From Rhizobium brockwellii (GTDB lineage Bacteria > Pseudomonadota > Alphaproteobacteria > Rhizobiales > Rhizobiaceae), in NCBI RefSeq assembly GCF_000769405.2, contig NZ_CP053439.1:3162001-3226000 (forward strand): 64,000 bases of DNA, given 5' to 3'. Below are positions 61,209-64,000 of the stretch, piece after piece. Every line of letters begins with the position of its first letter. Position 1 is the first letter of the stretch. The position numbers and the translations under genes were made by a program. The notes beneath the pieces are model-generated. The model was not told the origin of the DNA and did no database searches. It was given only the letters and a program-made list of their open reading frames with translations.

Positions 61209-63548
61209 ATGGACAAGTCCACCTTCGAAGACCGCAAGGCCATCATCGCAGGCCCGATGCACGGCTCGCTGCGGCATGATTCAGCGCATAAGCATGTCAC
61301 CGGAACCGCTGATTATATCGACGATATTCCCGAACCCGCAGGTCTGCTGCACGGCGCCCTCGGCCTCTCCGGCCGGGCGCATGCCGAAATCGCCGGCATC
61401 GACCTTTCCGCGGTCGCCGCCTATCCCGGCGTCGTCTGGGTCTTCACCGGCAAGGATGTCCCTGGCGTCAACGACGTCAGCTCTAACGGCAGCCATGACG
61501 AGCCGCTGCTGGCCGAAACTTTAGTTCAGTTCCACGGCCAGCCGATCTTTGCCGTTATCGCCGAGACGCGTGATGCCGCCCGCCGCGCCGCGCTGTTGGC
61601 GAAGATCGACTATCGCGACCTGCCGCATTGGAGCGATATCGACGGCGCGCTCGCCAATGGCGGCCCGCTGGTCATCACCCCGATGACGCTCAGGCGCGGC
61701 GAGCCGGATACGGAAATGAGCAATGCCGCCATGCGTCTGAAAGGTCAGATGCGCATCGGCGGACAGGAACATTTCTACCTCGAAGGCCATATCGCCGTGG
61801 CGATCCCCGGCGAAGACGACGAGGTCACCGTCTGGTCCTCGACGCAGCATCCAAGCGAGATCCAGCACATCGTCGGCCACGTGCTCGATATTCCCTCCAA
61901 CGCCGTAACCGTCAACGTGCGCCGCATGGGCGGCGGCTTCGGCGGCAAGGAGACGCAGGGCAATCAGTTCGCAGCACTTGCCGCCATCGCCGCCAAGAAG
62001 CTCGGCCGCGCGATCAAATTCCGTCCGGACCGCGACGAGGATATGAGCGCCACCGGCAAGCGCCACGATTTCCTCGTCGATTACGAGGTGGGCTTCGATG
62101 CCGAAGGCCGCATCCACGCGGTCGACGCGACCTATGCTGCGCGCTGCGGCTTCTCCTCCGACCTCTCAGGGCCGGTAACCGACCGTGCCCTGTTCCATGC
62201 CGATTCCAGCTATTTCTATCCGCATGTGCATCTGATCTCGAAGCCGCTGAAGACGCACACCGTCTCCAACACCGCCTTCCGCGGTTTCGGCGGGCCGCAG
62301 GGCATGCTCGGCGCCGAACGCTTCATCGAGGAGATCGCCTATGCCCTCGGCAAGGATCCGCTTGATGTCCGCAAGCTGAATTTCTACGGGCAGCCGGGCT
62401 CCGGGCGCACGCTCACCCCCTACCATCAGGAGGTCGAGGACAACATCATCGCCCGCATCGTCGAGGAGCTGGAGGAAACGGCCGAATACCGGGCGCGGCG
62501 CAACGCCATCATCGCCTTCAATCGCGACAGCCGCTACATCAGAAAAGGCATCGCTCTGACGCCGGTCAAATTCGGCATCTCCTTCACCATGACCGCCTTC
62601 AACCAGGCTGGCGCCCTCGTCCATATCTACCAGGACGGCTCGATCCACCTGAACCATGGCGGCACAGAAATGGGCCAAGGCCTCTACACCAAGGTGGCGC
62701 AGGTGCTGGCCGACAGCTTCCAGGTCGATATCGACAGGGTGAAGATCACGGCGACGACCACCGCCAAAGTGCCGAATACCTCGGCCACCGCGGCGTCCTC
62801 CGGCTCGGACCTCAACGGCATGGCCGCCTATGACGCTGCCCGCCAGATCAAGGAACGGCTGGTGGCCTTTGCCGCCGAGAAATGGGATGTTGGCCCCGCC
62901 GACGTCGTCTTCCTGCCGAACCGCGTGCGCGTCGGCGAGATCGAGATCCCCTTCCCCGATTTCATCAAGCAGGCCTATTTCGCCCGCGTCCAGCTTTCCG
63001 CCGCCGGCTTCTACAAGACGCCGAAGATCCACTGGGACCGCAAGGCCGGCCGCGGCACGCCCTTCTATTATTTCGCCTACGGCGCCTCCTGCACCGAGGT
63101 CTCGATCGACACGCTGACGGGCGAATATCTGATCGACCGTACCGACATCCTCCACGATGTCGGTCGCTCGTTGAATCCGGCGATCGACATGGGCCAGGTC
63201 GAAGGCGCCTTCGTCCAAGGCCTGGGCTGGCTGACGACGGAAGAACTCTGGTGGGATGACAAGGGCCGGCTGCGCACCCACGCCCCCTCGACCTATAAGA
63301 TCCCGCTCGCTTCGGACCGTCCGAAGATCTTCAACGTGCGCCTCGCCGAATGGTCCGAGAACACTGAGGCCACCATCGGCCGCTCCAAGGCCGTCGGCGA
63401 ACCACCCTTGATGCTGGCGATCTCGGTGCTGGAAGCACTGTCGATGGCCGTGGCAAGCGTCGCGGATTATCGGGTCTGCCCGAGGCTCGACGCGCCGGCG
63501 ACACCGGAGCGGGTGTTGATGGCGGTCGAGCGGATGAAGCGGGTGTAG
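61209..63548 (+). CDS. xdhB: Xanthine dehydrogenase large subunit (molybdopterin)
   Basis: A 779-residue subunit carrying the molybdenum cofactor. GSLRHDSAHKHVTGTADYIDDI starts the ald_Xan_dh_C domain; RMGGGFGGKETQGNQFAAL and RGFGGPQGMLGAERFIEEIA contact the pterin. HLNHGGTEMGQGLYTKVAQVLAD and GEPPLMLAISVLEAL (catalytic Glu region) complete the fold. GAAGGAGGCATCTA precedes the ATG. Confidence 0.96.
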   Translation: MDKSTFEDRKAIIAGPMHGSLRHDSAHKHVTGTADYIDDIPEPAGLLHGALGLSGRAHAEIAGIDLSAVAAYPGVVWVFTGKDVPGVNDVSSNGSHDEPLLAETLVQFHGQPIFAVIAETRDAARRAALLAKIDYRDLPHWSDIDGALANGGPLVITPMTLRRGEPDTEMSNAAMRLKGQMRIGGQEHFYLEGHIAVAIPGEDDEVTVWSSTQHPSEIQHIVGHVLDIPSNAVTVNVRRMGGGFGGKETQGNQFAALAAIAAKKLGRAIKFRPDRDEDMSATGKRHDFLVDYEVGFDAEGRIHAVDATYAARCGFSSDLSGPVTDRALFHADSSYFYPHVHLISKPLKTHTVSNTAFRGFGGPQGMLGAERFIEEIAYALGKDPLDVRKLNFYGQPGSGRTLTPYHQEVEDNIIARIVEELEETAEYRARRNAIIAFNRDSRYIRKGIALTPVKFGISFTMTAFNQAGALVHIYQDGSIHLNHGGTEMGQGLYTKVAQVLADSFQVDIDRVKITATTTAKVPNTSATAASSGSDLNGMAAYDAARQIKERLVAFAAEKWDVGPADVVFLPNRVRVGEIEIPFPDFIKQAYFARVQLSAAGFYKTPKIHWDRKAGRGTPFYYFAYGASCTEVSIDTLTGEYLIDRTDILHDVGRSLNPAIDMGQVEGAFVQGLGWLTTEELWWDDKGRLRTHAPSTYKIPLASDRPKIFNVRLAEWSENTEATIGRSKAVGEPPLMLAISVLEALSMAVASVADYRVCPRLDAPATPERVLMAVERMKRV

Positions 63549-63598
63549 GATGCGTCCGGCTGATTTGTTGTTTGAGCGGCACCCGCAGAGAGGTTGGA

Positions 63599-63797
63599 GT
63601 GGGCGGCGCCCCCCTCTGTCCTGCCGGACATCTCCCCCACAAAGAGGGAGATCGGCAAGACCGAACGCACCGCACCTTAATGCCCTAGCATTACGTCATG
63701 AAACTCTACGCCACAGCTGCCTTGTCCCGGGAAGCTCGCGCCTCGTGCTAATCTCCGGGGAGATGTCCGGCAGGACAGAGGGGGGTGCCACGCCCAC
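63599..63797. repeat. Pair of inverted ~40-bp repeats between xdhB and xdhC
   Basis: The arm at 63599-63637 (starting GTGGGCGGCG and holding CTGTCCTGCCGGACATC) is repeated in inverted orientation at 63757-63797 (ending TGCCACGCCCAC). The arms differ at a few positions and flank ~119 bp. An mRNA stem of ~35 bp could form between xdhB and xdhC. Each arm also holds its own small TCCTGCCGGA palindrome. Confidence 0.75.
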
Positions 63798-63818
63798 CCG
63801 CTCATCGGCCTTTCACCC

Positions 63819-64000
63819 ATGACCGACCTCTCCAGCTTCATCACCGCCCACCCAGACTGCATCCTCGTCGATATCACCGGCACGCAAGGCTCGACCCCAC
63901 GCGAGGCCGGCACCTTCATGCTCGTCTCGGCTGAAGCCCTGTGGAGCACGATCGGCGGCGGCCAGTTCGAATTCATGGCGATCGCGAATGCGCGGGACAT
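63819..64000 (+). CDS. xdhC: XdhC accessory protein, N-terminal part (runs off the right edge)
   Basis: About 60 residues. GTQGSTPREAGTFMLVSAEALWSTIGGGQFEF is the XdhC/CoxI N-terminal pattern (GSxPR ... TIGGG). XdhC inserts the sulphurated molybdenum cofactor into XdhB. The usual GGGxLE is GGGQFE here. It is the fourth gene of the bdhA-xdh operon, after a 270-bp gap holding the inverted repeats. Confidence 0.88.
   Translation, partial: MTDLSSFITAHPDCILVDITGTQGSTPREAGTFMLVSAEALWSTIGGGQFEFMAIANARD

Noticed and set aside
1..64000. CRISPR arrays, insertion sequences, prophage, tRNA or rRNA genes
   Set aside because: I looked for evenly spaced direct repeats, transposase or integrase motifs and cloverleaf-type sequences and saw none. 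The repeats present are scattered palindromic elements.

Overview
The window reads as chromosomal DNA of a fast-growing rhizobium of the Rhizobium etli / R. leguminosarum type. It has high GC, strongly GC-biased third codon positions and dense ABC transporter operons. It also carries several genes that are rhizobial signatures: nolR, the glnII/gstI divergent pair, bacA, choXWV and the bdhA-xdh operon. I see no insertion sequence, prophage, integrase, CRISPR array, tRNA or rRNA, and nothing that looks like a genomic island. The species assignment rests on protein resemblance judged by eye.

Layout, left to right. 1-6.4 kb: the N-terminal part of a TonB-dependent haem/iron receptor running off the left edge, a divergent secreted extensin-like protein, a lone ribbon-helix-helix protein, formate-tetrahydrofolate ligase (fhs), a UPF0114 membrane protein and a secreted protein with a duplicated ClpP-like domain. 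6.9-11.2 kb: a LuxR solo, a single-PAS protein, a DUF2333 membrane protein, a coiled-coil protein and thymidine kinase. 11.4-15.6 kb: choline importer choXWV, a HugZ-like flavin/haem protein and nolR. 15.9-17.3 kb: an omega-aminotransferase. 17.3-25 kb: a ROK repressor divergent from a sugar importer operon whose first gene fuses the double ATPase to a permease, followed by a second permease, binding protein, glutamine-amidotransferase-like protein and a FrcK-like kinase. 25-31.6 kb: a C-terminally short HD-GYP protein, a LivJ-type binding protein, a small lipoprotein, adenine deaminase and a GH13 glucosidase. 31.8-37.3 kb: a complete oppABCDF peptide importer. 37.4-42.1 kb: a secreted small protein, a KDG kinase, gstI divergent from glnII with NtrC and sigma-54 sites, and a GT4 glycosyltransferase with a PHO-box-like site. 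42.1-50.7 kb: a secreted esterase divergent from an OhrR-type regulator, der with a YfgM-like TPR protein, NnrU, a deacetylase-like protein, bacA and an MFS exporter. 50.8-57 kb: PadR, methionine aminopeptidase, an LLM flavoprotein, an AHSA1-type protein, an ECF42-type sigma factor with its DGPF protein, and a secreted TIM-barrel-like protein. 57.1-64 kb: glpK, then bdhA-xdhA-xdhB-xdhC running off the right edge.

Functional links: adenine deaminase (28 kb) makes hypoxanthine, the substrate of xanthine dehydrogenase encoded at 59.5-64 kb. The glnII, gstI and (possibly) GT4 genes are nutrient-stress genes with visible cis sites. nolR and bacA connect the window to nodulation and bacteroid survival. 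The most informative regulatory finding is that the DGPF-ECF42 operon and the AHSA1 gene next to it carry the same TGTCGG-N17-CGTC promoter-like motif, which suggests a self-contained ECF42 regulon. Two families of intergenic palindromic repeats recur through the window: a RIME1-like family, and a family whose arms begin CCCCTCATC. The xdhB-xdhC gap holds a further, unrelated pair of inverted copies.
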